Positions 1-8,117 of a stretch of 18,627 nucleotides of DNA are shown one piece after another (within the stretch, counting starts at the first letter, position 1; each line of letters starts with the position of its first letter). Under the pieces are notes generated by a model. That model was not told the origin of the DNA. It saw only the letters and a program-made list of their open reading frames with translations, and searched no databases. The stretch is from NCBI GenBank assembly GCA_002390225.1, contig DGOW01000098.1, forward strand, positions 16,132-34,758, written 5' to 3'. The position numbers and the translations under genes were made by a program. The stretch is from Gemmatimonadales bacterium UBA4456. GTDB taxonomy: Bacteria; Gemmatimonadota; Gemmatimonadetes; Longimicrobiales; Gaopeijiaceae.

Positions 1-795
1 CAGGATGTCCTCCGTCTGTTCCGCTTCCATCACGTCGATCACGTCATCGAATGTGATCCTGCCCAGCAGCACCCCGCCCGCGGTCACAACAGCGATCGAG
101 GCCATGTTATAACGCCCGATGAGCCGGCCGATATGCTCCTGATCCTCTTCGGGCCCCACCGTCGCTTCAGGCTCCTCGACCAGACCTTCGATCCGCTGAC
201 TGGGGTCCGCGATCACGAGGTCGTCAAGACGGACGGTTCCCATGAGTCGGCGAGACTCGTCGACCACGAAGACGGTGTAGAACTCCTCGACCTCCCGGCC
301 CTGAATGCGGACCTCATCCAGGGCCTGCGACGCAGTGAGCTTCGAGAGAACCGAGACGAAGTCGGTCGTCATGAGGCCGCCCGCCGACTCTTTGTGGTAC
401 TGCAAGAGGTCCATCAGCTCACCGGCTGTCTCATCCGGAAGCTGATCGAGAATTGCCTTCTGATTGGAAGGATCGAGCTCACCGATCAGATCGGCGGCAT
501 CATCGTCGGGCAGCTCCTCGATGAGTTCCGCGCCCTTCTCGGGGGTCAGGCTCGAGAGCAGGTCGGCTCGACCCTTCCGGTCCTCTATTTCCACAAGCGC
601 GTCGGACGCGACCTCCGCAGGCAGCGCGGAAAGCAGCGCGACCTGCGCCCCCTCTCCGAGCCCCTCGATCACGTCCGCAAGATCGGACGCGTGCAGGTCC
701 TCGACTGATGCGCACGCCGACACGAGGTCGCTCGAGACGACGAACTCCTCGATGCGATCCCGGACGGCTTCGTTTTCTTTGTGCGCGCTGGACAT
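1..795 (-). CDS. mgtE: Magnesium transporter MgtE, N-terminal 265 residues (C-terminus outside window)
   Basis: The gene reads leftward from an ATG at 795 and stays open to base 1, giving exactly 265 codons. Residues about 30-135 form the acidic helical MgtE N domain, rich in LxxLPxE/D-type repeats such as ELPDDDAADLIGEL. A CBS pair follows, entered through ESAGGLMTTDFVSV (residues 136-149). The second CBS ends near GRITFDDVIDVM (245-256). In known MgtE proteins these cytosolic domains bind Mg2+ and gate a five-helix membrane pore. The pore domain would lie beyond the left edge and cannot be checked here. The gene starts 102 bp after ybeY ends, on the same strand, so it is probably the last visible gene of the phoH-pgpH-ybeY operon. 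A GGGG run about 8 nt upstream of the ATG is only a modest ribosome site. The assignment is firm; whether the gene is intact is unknown. Confidence 0.95.
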   Translation of the reverse strand, partial: MSSAHKENEAVRDRIEEFVVSSDLVSACASVEDLHASDLADVIEGLGEGAQVALLSALPAEVASDALVEIEDRKGRADLLSSLTPEKGAELIEELPDDDAADLIGELDPSNQKAILDQLPDETAGELMDLLQYHKESAGGLMTTDFVSVLSKLTASQALDEVRIQGREVEEFYTVFVVDESRRLMGTVRLDDLVIADPSQRIEGLVEEPEATVGPEEDQEHIGRLIGRYNMASIAVVTAGGVLLGRITFDDVIDVMEAEQTEDIL

Positions 796-897
796 GACGA
801 CCCCACGGGAGCGTGGCAGCAAACTCCGACGGGATCTCGTCGGGGCGATGGAAGATCCCCGGGTGACGGGGTCGGGGCAACCCGGCTGATGCCCGGG
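796..897. other. 102 bp spacer between ybeY and mgtE with two small dyads
   Basis: Two short inverted repeats lie here: CCGACG/CGTCGG (826-831 and 838-843, 6-nt loop) and ACCCGG/CCGGGT (880-885 and 893-898, 7-nt loop). The second abuts the ybeY stop. Neither is followed by a T-run on either strand, so a classical intrinsic terminator is not supported. They could be mRNA-stability or attenuation hairpins, or chance in GC-rich DNA. Confidence 0.3.
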
Positions 898-1347
898 TCA
901 GACGCCCCTGAGCACCTCTGCCACGAGTCGCTCCTGAAGAGCGAACATTTCGCTATCCCAACGCTCCGTACCATCCGGGTGATCGTAACCGAGTACGTGC
1001 AGGGTCCCGTGGATCGCCAGACGAAGGAGTTCGATCTCGATTGCCTCACCGTGCTCCGTGGCCTGTCGCTCCGCCTGCGCGTACCCGATGTAGACATCAC
1101 CGAGTACATCGCCCGGACCACCCAGAGAAAACGCGATCACATCGGTGGGACGATCACGTTCGAGGTAGGTCGCATTCATCTTTTGAATTCCGCCGTCATC
1201 TAGGAGCGTCACAGACATCTCGGCCCCGCTCGCTTCTTCGTTCGCCAGAGCGGCACGCACGCCTCGCTCCATCATACCCACGACGGTGGCCGTCACGTCC
1301 TCCGCGTTTACGGTGATCACAACGCCGTCTCGGGGAAGGTCAGGCAT
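898..1347 (-). CDS. ybeY: Endoribonuclease YbeY (rRNA maturation factor)
   Basis: This 149-residue protein has the family's usual length of about 150. It carries the UPF0054 zinc motif HGTLHVLGYDH, with His113, His117 and His123 as expected metal ligands. YbeY is a single-strand endoribonuclease needed for 16S rRNA 3'-end maturation and 70S quality control. The open frame extends upstream to 1425, but those 26 residues lie inside pgpH, are Arg/Pro-rich and are not part of the family. The ATG at 1347 gives the standard N-terminus. It overlaps the pgpH stop by 8 bp (ATGCCTGA on the coding strand), which implies translational coupling. Upstream CGAGG sits only 3 nt from the ATG, and GGGGAGG is 12 nt away. 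PhoH, PgpH and YbeY adjacency is a widely conserved bacterial arrangement, which supports the assignment. Confidence 0.95.
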   Translation of the reverse strand: MPDLPRDGVVITVNAEDVTATVVGMMERGVRAALANEEASGAEMSVTLLDDGGIQKMNATYLERDRPTDVIAFSLGGPGDVLGDVYIGYAQAERQATEHGEAIEIELLRLAIHGTLHVLGYDHPDGTERWDSEMFALQERLVAEVLRGV

Positions 1348-3643
1348 CGACCTCGGGCGCCTCCCCGGTCTCCGGGGACTCGTCGACTTCGGTCTCAGTC
1401 GCCTCAACGACAGGAGGCTCTGCATCCGTGAGGTGGCGCGTCTCGGGGTATTCGATCCTGCGATGTACCACGCCCCCGAGGATCTTCACGAACTGCTCCT
1501 TCGCTCTCGAGACCTCACCCAGGGTGAGCGGTGCCTCGTCAAGCTGACCATCCGCGAGCTTGCTTCCTACCACCATGTCGATGAGATCGCGAACGCGCTC
1601 CGGAGTCGGATCCCGCATCGCGCGGGCCGCCGACTCGACGGAATCCGCGAGCATGACGAGGGCGGTTTCCTTCGACTGCGGCTTTGGCCCCGGGTAGGTG
1701 AAGCGCGCCGGGTCTACGTCGGGGCCTTGGTCTTCCCGCGCTTTCTCGTAGAAGAAACCGATTTTCTGCGTCCCATGGTGCTCCAGAATGAACTGCAGCA
1801 CCAGCTCCGGGACCTTCTCCTCCTTCGCAAGGCGGACCCCGTCCGTGACGTGCTCCCTGATGATCGACGCGGACGTCTCGGGCTTCAGCTTGTCGTGCGG
1901 GTTCCGGCCGCCGTGCTGGTTCTCCACGAAATAGTGCGGTTTCAGCATCTTGCCGACGTCGTGGTACAGCACGCCGACACGACACAGCAGCCCGTTGGCG
2001 CCGATCTCGTTCGCAGCCGCCTCTGCAAGGTTCGCGACGTTGATCGTGTGCGCGTACGTACCGGGTGCGTCGAGGGACAACCGTTTCAGAAGCGGACGCG
2101 TGGGGTCTGCCCATTCGAGCAGGGTCTGATCCGTCGTGATTCCTGAAAAGAGCTCGAAAACCCAGAGGAAGCCCACCGCGAGCAGTGCCGAAACGATCGC
2201 GTTACCGGTCACAGCGACTGCAGCACCGGCGATATCCACCAGGGGGCGTGCGGTCGCGAGGCCCTGGGCGAGGAGCACGAGACTCGCGGCCCCTGCGATG
2301 ATTGCGATCGACACCCACGTCTCGGACCTGCGACGAACGGCCCGAACGGACATCGCGGCAGCAGCTCCCCCGACCATGACCATCAGAACGGTGCTGTAGT
2401 CGGAGAAGGGAGCCAGCGTCCCGGTGATCGCCGCGAGCACGAGCACCAGGAGGAGGGACATCCGAGTATCCCAGAGGACGGCTACGGGCAGCGCGACGAA
2501 CGCGATCGGGAGCCAAGCCGGCGCGAGGCCGCCCTGATGGATCGCCAGGCCAGCCGCAAAGTACGTCGCGCTCAGAAGAGTGAGCAGCAGCAGCCATCGG
2601 AAGTTGGCGTACACCTTCGGGCGACTGAAGAAGACCAGCAGTCCGAAAATCGAGAGGAGCATGACCGTCAACAGCCCCGCACCGAACATGGCGGCTGCCA
2701 CGGGGTCATCGGACTCGAGCAGGCCGGCGTCTCTCAAACCCACTTCGTACGCCTGCAGGCGCTCCAGAGTCTCCGGCCCGATCGGGTCCGCAGCACGCAC
2801 GATCGCCTCGCCTCTCAGGATGTCAGCCTTCGTGAGCGGAACCGAGTTCCGAGCCGCCTCCCGAGCGACCTCGGTCGCGGCCACGTTCGGCGTGAGGCTA
2901 ACCTCCAGATGTGAGATCAGAACAAGCCGGAGAAGCTCCTGGGCGTCGGGCGTGGATCCGGGCGGGAGATAGAGGACTGCCTGCGCATAGAAGTCGCGCG
3001 ACGTGACCACATCGACGAGCGGCCGTGTCCGTTCTACGACCCGGCCATCGGTGATCGTGCGGACGTAGATGATGTCCGTCGTTACAGCGCTCGCCTCGGC
3101 AGGATCAGCCATCCCGCGGGGGATGATCTCCAGCGTGGCCGTGCGACTCGCGGTTCGCAGCGCGTTTCGCTGATCTTCATCCAGCACGTAATCCATCTGC
3201 GACGGTGACGCGTTGATCCGGGCCGACTCCAAGATCTGACCCACCCGTAACGTGTCGCCTCCATCGATGGCCTCGTCGATTCCGTCGAAGAAGATTCCGA
3301 GGCTCGCGGCTACCGAATCTCCGACCGACGGACGCTCGTCGAAAGTCCTGGGCACAGCCTCGGCCGCCTCTCGTCGATCGCCTTCGAGCTCGGCGGCCGT
3401 CTTCGGAACGGAGAACGGGACCTGCGCAATGACGTCCTCAGGGGCCACCATCCCCACGTCGTACGGTGTGACGTTCATTCTCTCTTCCGGGGGGAAGAGC
3501 ACCGTGATGAACACAGCCAGACCAATCAGGAGCCCGGCTCGCGCTCCATGGTGAGAGAGCTGCTCGGCGGGAGTGGATCCGGGCTCGCCGGAGAGGTTCT
3601 GCAGAACAGACCCTGACCCCCGTTCACCAGGATGGCTATTCAA
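1340..3643 (-). CDS. pgpH: 7TM-HD cyclic-di-AMP phosphodiesterase PgpH
   Basis: The 767-residue protein has the layout of the 7TMR-HD family. A first membrane helix spans about 37-50. A large extracytoplasmic domain covers about 52-315. A block of hydrophobic helices spans about 316-500, and a C-terminal cytosolic HD domain covers about 525-715. The HD signature is YHDVGKMLKPHYF with His561-Asp562. Other expected metal ligands are His532, His598, His622-His623 and Asp667. Characterised homologues hydrolyse c-di-AMP to pApA. The C-terminal 35 residues are Glu/Pro-rich and look disordered. The start is TTG at 3643, sharing TTGA with the phoH stop. GGAGACGAGG ends 7 nt upstream, which favours this codon despite its rarity. 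Downstream it overlaps ybeY by 8 bp, so phoH, pgpH and ybeY form one translationally coupled unit. Enzymatic specificity is inferred from the family. Confidence 0.93.
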   Translation of the reverse strand: MNSHPGERGSGSVLQNLSGEPGSTPAEQLSHHGARAGLLIGLAVFITVLFPPEERMNVTPYDVGMVAPEDVIAQVPFSVPKTAAELEGDRREAAEAVPRTFDERPSVGDSVAASLGIFFDGIDEAIDGGDTLRVGQILESARINASPSQMDYVLDEDQRNALRTASRTATLEIIPRGMADPAEASAVTTDIIYVRTITDGRVVERTRPLVDVVTSRDFYAQAVLYLPPGSTPDAQELLRLVLISHLEVSLTPNVAATEVAREAARNSVPLTKADILRGEAIVRAADPIGPETLERLQAYEVGLRDAGLLESDDPVAAAMFGAGLLTVMLLSIFGLLVFFSRPKVYANFRWLLLLTLLSATYFAAGLAIHQGGLAPAWLPIAFVALPVAVLWDTRMSLLLVLVLAAITGTLAPFSDYSTVLMVMVGGAAAAMSVRAVRRRSETWVSIAIIAGAASLVLLAQGLATARPLVDIAGAAVAVTGNAIVSALLAVGFLWVFELFSGITTDQTLLEWADPTRPLLKRLSLDAPGTYAHTINVANLAEAAANEIGANGLLCRVGVLYHDVGKMLKPHYFVENQHGGRNPHDKLKPETSASIIREHVTDGVRLAKEEKVPELVLQFILEHHGTQKIGFFYEKAREDQGPDVDPARFTYPGPKPQSKETALVMLADSVESAARAMRDPTPERVRDLIDMVVGSKLADGQLDEAPLTLGEVSRAKEQFVKILGGVVHRRIEYPETRHLTDAEPPVVEATETEVDESPETGEAPEVDA

Positions 3644-4620
3644 TCGGCGGCCTCGTCTCCGCTACGCTCGTACGCCTCGATGATGTCCTTCACGAGTCGG
3701 TGACGAATGACGTCTTTACCGTCCAGGTAGATAACGGCGATTCCGTCGATCTCACCCAGAATATCTTCCACCTCGAGCAGACCGGAATCGGACTTGTTCG
3801 CGAGGTCGATCTGCGTCTTGTCTCCCGTAATGACCACACGCGAGTTCAGACCCAGACGAGTCAGGAACATCTTCATCTGAGCGCGAGTCGCATTCTGGGC
3901 CTCGTCGAGAATGACGAACGCGTCCGAGAGCGTACGCCCGCGCATGTACGCAAGCGGCGCGATCTCTATGGTGGAGTCCTCGAGTGCGCGACTCACCCGC
4001 TCATGCGGCATCATGTCTTCGAGCGCGTCATAAAGCGGTCTCAAATACGGATCGACTTTCTCTTGCAGGTCGCCGGGCAGAAATCCGAGATTCTCTCCCG
4101 CCTCGACCGCCGGGCGAGCGAGGATGATCCGCTTCACCCGCTTCTTGTAGAGCGAGTCCACCGCCGCAGCTACCGCTAGGTAGGTCTTCCCGGTTCCGGC
4201 CGGCCCAATGCCGATGACGACATCGTTACCCTGAATGGCGCGGATGTACGTGCGCTGACCGTCAGACTTCGGGACGATCACCCGACGGGATCCCGGAAGT
4301 GCGATGCGGACCTCATCGTCCGGATGCACGATCCCATCCGCCCCCATTGCATCGACGCCGTCGGCGAAGCGCGCGATATCCGGCGTGTCGAACGGCGCGC
4401 GCAGGCGCGCAAGCTCGATCATGTGCTGGACCACGGGCACGGCACGCTCGACGGTCTCGAGGTCACCTTTGAGCAACAGGTGGTTCCCTCTGAGAACGAG
4501 CCGGACCGAGAACAGACGACCCAGTTCATGCATGTTGCGGTCGTTCACCCCAGCCAGCATAAGGGGATCTGCCCCCTCGGTGTCCAATCGGTGCTCTATC
4601 ATCGTGTCGGTGTCCGCCAC
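3640..4620 (-). CDS. phoH: PhoH family P-loop ATPase
   Basis: The protein has about 326 residues, the normal length for PhoH-like ATPases. A KH-like N-terminal segment (about 10-75) precedes the ATPase domain. Walker A is GPAGTGKT at 139-146 and Walker B is VILDEAQN at 236-243, followed by the sensor-like VITGDKTQIDL. PhoH proteins are cytosolic NTPases linked to RNA metabolism and usually sit beside ybeY, as here. The frame is open to a TTG at 4638, but I prefer the GTG at 4620 because AGGAG (4626-4630, read leftward) lies 5 nt before it. An ATG at 4602 is a third option. The gene begins 43 bp after the aspS stop and its stop overlaps the pgpH start in TTGA. Function within RNA processing is known only broadly for the family. 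Confidence 0.93.
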   Translation of the reverse strand: MADTDTMIEHRLDTEGADPLMLAGVNDRNMHELGRLFSVRLVLRGNHLLLKGDLETVERAVPVVQHMIELARLRAPFDTPDIARFADGVDAMGADGIVHPDDEVRIALPGSRRVIVPKSDGQRTYIRAIQGNDVVIGIGPAGTGKTYLAVAAAVDSLYKKRVKRIILARPAVEAGENLGFLPGDLQEKVDPYLRPLYDALEDMMPHERVSRALEDSTIEIAPLAYMRGRTLSDAFVILDEAQNATRAQMKMFLTRLGLNSRVVITGDKTQIDLANKSDSGLLEVEDILGEIDGIAVIYLDGKDVIRHRLVKDIIEAYERSGDEAAD

Positions 4621-4663
4621 ACGCACTCCTGGAAGCAAGCTACGCTTCCGGTTCGTCCCGCTT

Positions 4664-6448
4664 CTACGAGTCCTGTGCCTTCAACTGTAGTCCAAGTTCG
4701 TCCAGTGCAGATTCGCCTGGCGGAGTCGGCGCCCCTTCAAAAAGTGCTCTCGCCGCCGTCGTCTTCGGGAACGCTACCGTGTCCCTCAGGCTCGGAGAAT
4801 CCGTGAACCGCTGAACGATACGGTCCATCCCCAATGCAATGCCACCATGGGGTGGAGCGCCGGCCGACAGCGCATTGAGCAGGAAGCCGAACTTCTTCTC
4901 GATCTCGTCCTCGCTGAGCCCGAGTACGCGGAGGATGCGACGCTGCAACTCCGGCTCGTGAATACGAAGACTGCCCGAGCCGAACTCGGTTCCGTTATAC
5001 ACCAGATCGTAGGCGGTTCCGCGGACCGACGCTGGGTCGGCCTCAAGGTCGTCGATGTCGTCCGTATGTGGCATGACAAAGGGATGGTGGCTCGCTGCGA
5101 GCATGCCGTCCTCTTCGTCAAAGACCGGGAAGTCCGTCACCCAGACCCATGCGTGCTCACGGACCGGTTGGAGTTCGAGTACGGCGACCAAGGCGTCCCG
5201 AACCGCCGAGAGCGTTGGCGACGTCAGCGAGTCCGGGCCAGCGGACACCAGAACGAGGTCACCGATGCCCAGACCAATCCGATCAGCCTGTTCCTCACTC
5301 ATGAACTTGCCCAGCGGCCCTGAGGCACCCTCGTCGCTTCGCTTTCCCCAGAGCAAACCGGGCGCACCTGCGGCCTTGGCCTCGTTTTCGACTCCATCGA
5401 TCTGCCGCCGAGAAAGGCCGCCACCACCCTTGAGCAGAAACCCGCGCACACGCCCACCGGCGTCGACCTGGCTACGGATGACGCGGAAGTCGAGGTCAGC
5501 CGTCGACTCGGTCCAGTCCTCGATTTCCAGCTGGTACCGAAGGTCCGGACGGTCGGACCCATACCGCTCCATCGATTCCTGCCACGTCAAACGCGGAAAC
5601 GGAATGGGCGCGTCGACGTCCGAAATCTCGGCTAGCGCCAATATGAGGCCCTCTATCCAGCGAAGAATGTCGTCTACCTCGACGAACGATGCCTCGACGT
5701 CGATCTGCGTGAACTCGGGCTGGCGATCGGCCCGAAGATCCTCATCCCGGAAGCACCGCGCGATCTGGAAGTAGCGGTCGAATCCGGCCACCATGAGGAG
5801 CTGTTTGTAGATCTGCGGGCTTTGCGGCAGCGCGTAGAACTCGCCCTTGTGGACGCGACTGGGTACCAGGTAGTCCCGGGCCCCCTCCGGTGTCGCCTTC
5901 GTGAGGATCGGGGTCTCGACCTCGATGAACCCGTTGCGGTCCATGTAGTTACGTGCGGCAAGCACGAGCTTGTGTCGAAGCACGAGCTTTTGTTGCAATT
6001 CTCTTCGGCGCAGGTCGAGCACGCGATGCTGGAGGCGGAGCTCCTCCGCCGGCAGTTCGTCTTCCGAGGCCCGGTACACGGGAATCTCTGGTGTACGAGC
6101 GTCAGAGAGGATCTCGAGCCGGGTGACCCGCAACTCGACCCCGCCTGTCGCCATATCATCTTTGTGGGCGCCTTCGGGTCGCGCTGCCACAACACCCTCG
6201 ACCCGGATGACATCCTCATGGCCGATATCATGGGCGTGCTCCATGGATGCGGCTTCGGTCCAATCAGGACCGAACGAGACCTGAATCAGGCCACTCCGGT
6301 CACGCAGGTCCACGAAGAGCAGCCCCCCCAGATCACGGCGTCGGTGAACCCAGCCCGCGAGCGCGAGTGCCTCGCCTTCGTTTCCGGCCCGAAGCCCGCC
6401 GACCATCCGGCTCCGAAGTCCTGTTTGTTCGATCTGCCCCTCAGACAT
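4664..6448 (-). CDS. aspS: Aspartyl-tRNA synthetase, bacterial type
   Basis: The 594-residue class II synthetase charges tRNA-Asp. An OB-fold anticodon domain occupies about 10-115. The catalytic core begins with motif 1 near FIEVETPILTKATPEG (174-189). Motif 2 includes CFRDEDLRADRQPEF (232-246), and motif 3 is GGIALGMDRIV near the C-terminus. The region of about 290-420 matches the bacterial GAD insertion. The OB domain reads HRRRDLGG with Leu40. In published comparisons Leu at this position marks discriminating enzymes, while His marks non-discriminating ones that also charge tRNA-Asn, so this one is probably Asp-specific (inference). The ATG at 6448 has GAGGAAG 7 nt upstream (6456-6462). 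It overlaps the vanZ-like stop by 8 bp; the frame upstream of it is only vanZ-overlapping sequence. Confidence 0.98.
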   Translation of the reverse strand: MSEGQIEQTGLRSRMVGGLRAGNEGEALALAGWVHRRRDLGGLLFVDLRDRSGLIQVSFGPDWTEAASMEHAHDIGHEDVIRVEGVVAARPEGAHKDDMATGGVELRVTRLEILSDARTPEIPVYRASEDELPAEELRLQHRVLDLRRRELQQKLVLRHKLVLAARNYMDRNGFIEVETPILTKATPEGARDYLVPSRVHKGEFYALPQSPQIYKQLLMVAGFDRYFQIARCFRDEDLRADRQPEFTQIDVEASFVEVDDILRWIEGLILALAEISDVDAPIPFPRLTWQESMERYGSDRPDLRYQLEIEDWTESTADLDFRVIRSQVDAGGRVRGFLLKGGGGLSRRQIDGVENEAKAAGAPGLLWGKRSDEGASGPLGKFMSEEQADRIGLGIGDLVLVSAGPDSLTSPTLSAVRDALVAVLELQPVREHAWVWVTDFPVFDEEDGMLAASHHPFVMPHTDDIDDLEADPASVRGTAYDLVYNGTEFGSGSLRIHEPELQRRILRVLGLSEDEIEKKFGFLLNALSAGAPPHGGIALGMDRIVQRFTDSPSLRDTVAFPKTTAARALFEGAPTPPGESALDELGLQLKAQDS

Positions 6449-6869
6449 CGCGTCGCTTCCTCGGCTTCGACGTTCCATTCACTCGTTCGACCCTATTCAG
6501 CGTAACTCCGTAACCCAGCAGCACGCCGACGACATCGGCGATCCAGTCCGCCAGATCCGGTGTTCGCCCCGGCACGTACATCTGGTGCCATTCGTCCGTA
6601 ATACCGTACAACGCTCCGGCAATCAGGAGCGCCACATGTGATACGGTTTGCGGAGAACGCGCCCATCCCCATGCAAGCGCAGCCCCCAATCCCGCGTATA
6701 AGATTACATGCGCAATCTTGTCACTGAAGGGAAAACTCGGTGCTCCGCGCAGATTCGGAAGGGCGCTCAGCACAAAAATTACGAAGGCCCAGCTGACGGC
6801 AGGCCCCCACGTACGGATTCGGTTCGGCAAGCTCTGAGATTCCGTTGGATCGTCCGAACGAACCGTCAC
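6441..6869 (-). CDS. VanZ-like family membrane protein
   Basis: The 142-residue protein has about four hydrophobic segments and the VanZ-like signatures. These are FSDKIAHVILYAGLGAAL in the first half, and YGITDEWHQMYVPGRTPDLAD followed by a glycine-rich last helix. VanZ itself gives low-level teicoplanin resistance, but chromosomal relatives are common and mostly uncharacterised, so no resistance should be inferred. The C-terminus is short and basic (SKPRKRRDV), predicted cytosolic. The start is GTG at 6869, with no convincing Shine-Dalgarno upstream. A TTG at codon 14 is an alternative. Its stop overlaps the aspS ATG by 8 bp (ATGTCTGA), so aspS translation is probably coupled to this gene. 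It is divergent from rlmN across 98 bp. Confidence 0.85.
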   Translation of the reverse strand: MTVRSDDPTESQSLPNRIRTWGPAVSWAFVIFVLSALPNLRGAPSFPFSDKIAHVILYAGLGAALAWGWARSPQTVSHVALLIAGALYGITDEWHQMYVPGRTPDLADWIADVVGVLLGYGVTLNRVERVNGTSKPRKRRDV

Positions 6870-6967
6870 GTGGCGTGAAATGGGCCCAGGCCGGCCGGCG
6901 CCGGTACCTGAGCCCCTCGAATGGCGGCTAAGTTACATGGCCCCGAAGGTCGATTCAACGAGTCTCC
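6870..6967. promoter_or_regulatory. Divergent intergenic region, vanZ-like/aspS operon versus rlmN
   Basis: This 98 bp stretch must supply promoters both for the leftward vanZ-like-aspS-phoH operon and for rlmN. TAAGTT at 6929-6934 fits a TANNNT -10 box for rlmN and would give a leader of about 27 nt. No matching -35 is obvious. On the opposite strand I see no clear -10 near the vanZ-like GTG. The stretch 6890-6906 is a GC-rich block of GGCC/GCCGG repeats. Confidence 0.35.
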
Positions 6968-8050
6968 ATGAGCCCCGACGTCCGCCCAGATCTGCTGTCG
7001 CTCACACCCGACATGCTCCACCAGACGCTCGAAGAGCATTTCGCATCCCGTGGTCAGCCGGGATATCGCGCGGGTCAGGTACAGAAATGGATTTACGAGG
7101 GACTCGCACACTCTATCGACGAGATGACGGATCTTCCGGCCTCTGAGCGTGCGGCGTTGGTCGAGGTATTTCGTATCGATGAACCCGTGGCAGACACGGT
7201 CCAGCGGAGCGAGGACGGGACGGTCAAGCATCTGTGGCGCCTCTCGGACGGCGAGCTTGTGGAGTCGGTGCTGATCCCGACCGAGCGTCGGCTGACGCTG
7301 TGTATCTCGTCGCAGGTGGGTTGTGCCATGGGGTGTACCTTTTGTGCCACAGGATGGGGCGGCTTCGATCGCCACCTCAGCGCCGGTGAGATTGCCGGCC
7401 AGTACCGTGCCTCCCGTCGCTGGGCGGAGCAGCACGACTACGGAGCCATCTCGAACATCGTGTACATGGGCATGGGTGAACCGCTCGCCAATCGGAAGGC
7501 GATCCACCCTTCCCTCACGATCCTGAACCAGGGTTACGGTGTCGGTGCTCGGCGGATCACCGTATCGACCGTCGGCGTTGTGCCGGGGATCGTGGAGCTG
7601 GCGAATCGTCCGGAGCAGTTCAAGTTGGCTCTGTCCCTGCATGCACCCTCCGGCGAGCTCCGACGAGATCTGATCCCGCTGGAAAAACGATATCCCCTGC
7701 CGGAGGTCCTCGCCGCACTCGAGCGTTTCGACGACGGCGGTGGCAAGCGGATCACGTTCGAGTACACGATGATCGACGGAGTCAATGATGCGCCGGAGCT
7801 GATTGGACCGCTCGGAGACCTGGCGCTCCGCGTCCGAGCGTTCGTGAACCTGATCCCGTTCAACCCGATCCCTTACCAGTCATGGGGTCCTTCGAAGCCG
7901 AACCGGATCCGGGACTTCGAACAGGGACTAGCCAAGCGAGGCGTGTCCGTCGCGGTGCGCGAGACGCGTGGCCAGGACATCGACGCGGCGTGCGGTCAGC
8001 TCCGTGGGCACACGCTCGTGCAGATCGACGAGAAACGAGCCCGAACCTAG
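6968..8050 (+). CDS. rlmN: Dual-specificity RNA methyltransferase RlmN (radical SAM)
   Basis: The 360-residue enzyme methylates C2 of adenosine 2503 in 23S rRNA and A37 of some tRNAs. The radical-SAM cluster motif is VGCAMGCTFCATG with Cys119, Cys123 and Cys126. The SAM-binding region includes MGMGEPLANRKAI. The methyl-carrying Cys is Cys342 in the C-terminal RETRGQDIDAACGQL. VESVLIPTERRLTLCISSQ (98-116) is the usual lead into the cluster loop. All residues needed for the ping-pong RlmN mechanism are visible. The ATG at 6968 lacks a good Shine-Dalgarno, but the N-terminus has the normal family length. It stands alone on the plus strand, divergent from the vanZ-like gene and convergent with lepB. 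Confidence 0.97.
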   Translation: MSPDVRPDLLSLTPDMLHQTLEEHFASRGQPGYRAGQVQKWIYEGLAHSIDEMTDLPASERAALVEVFRIDEPVADTVQRSEDGTVKHLWRLSDGELVESVLIPTERRLTLCISSQVGCAMGCTFCATGWGGFDRHLSAGEIAGQYRASRRWAEQHDYGAISNIVYMGMGEPLANRKAIHPSLTILNQGYGVGARRITVSTVGVVPGIVELANRPEQFKLALSLHAPSGELRRDLIPLEKRYPLPEVLAALERFDDGGGKRITFEYTMIDGVNDAPELIGPLGDLALRVRAFVNLIPFNPIPYQSWGPSKPNRIRDFEQGLAKRGVSVAVRETRGQDIDAACGQLRGHTLVQIDEKRART

Positions 8051-8117
8051 GGCCACTCGCAAGGGATCACCAAGCAGGAGAGCCCCCGCGGGCCGATCTC
8101 CGCAGGTGGGGGGTCGG
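8051..8117. other. 67 bp convergent spacer between rlmN and lepB
   Basis: The two 3' ends meet here. There is a perfect CCCGCGGG palindrome around 8086-8093 inside imperfect flanking symmetry, but no long stem and no T-run on either strand. I cannot call a bidirectional intrinsic terminator. Termination may be Rho-dependent. Confidence 0.3.

Noticed and set aside
133..708. 191-codon plus-strand open frame opposite mgtE
   Set aside because: It is antisense to the conserved MgtE N and CBS domains, and its codon pattern is that of a mirrored acidic protein.
820..898. Hairpins after ybeY as an intrinsic terminator
   Set aside because: The stems are only 6 bp and there is no T-run on either strand, so termination before mgtE is not supported.
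1286..2146. 286-codon plus-strand open frame opposite pgpH
   Set aside because: It lies wholly antisense to the HD domain of pgpH and the ybeY start, is Arg/Leu-rich with no recognisable domain, and is explained by GC-rich codon bias in the real gene.
5055..6505. Long plus-strand open frames opposite aspS (5055-5774 and 5822-6505)
   Set aside because: Both are Ser/Arg- or Arg/Pro-rich shadows of a fully conserved synthetase, with no ribosome site or domain.
6866..7642. 258-codon minus-strand open frame opposite rlmN
   Set aside because: It is antisense to the radical-SAM core of rlmN, has no family motif, and would overlap the vanZ-like start. A mirror frame is the simpler explanation.
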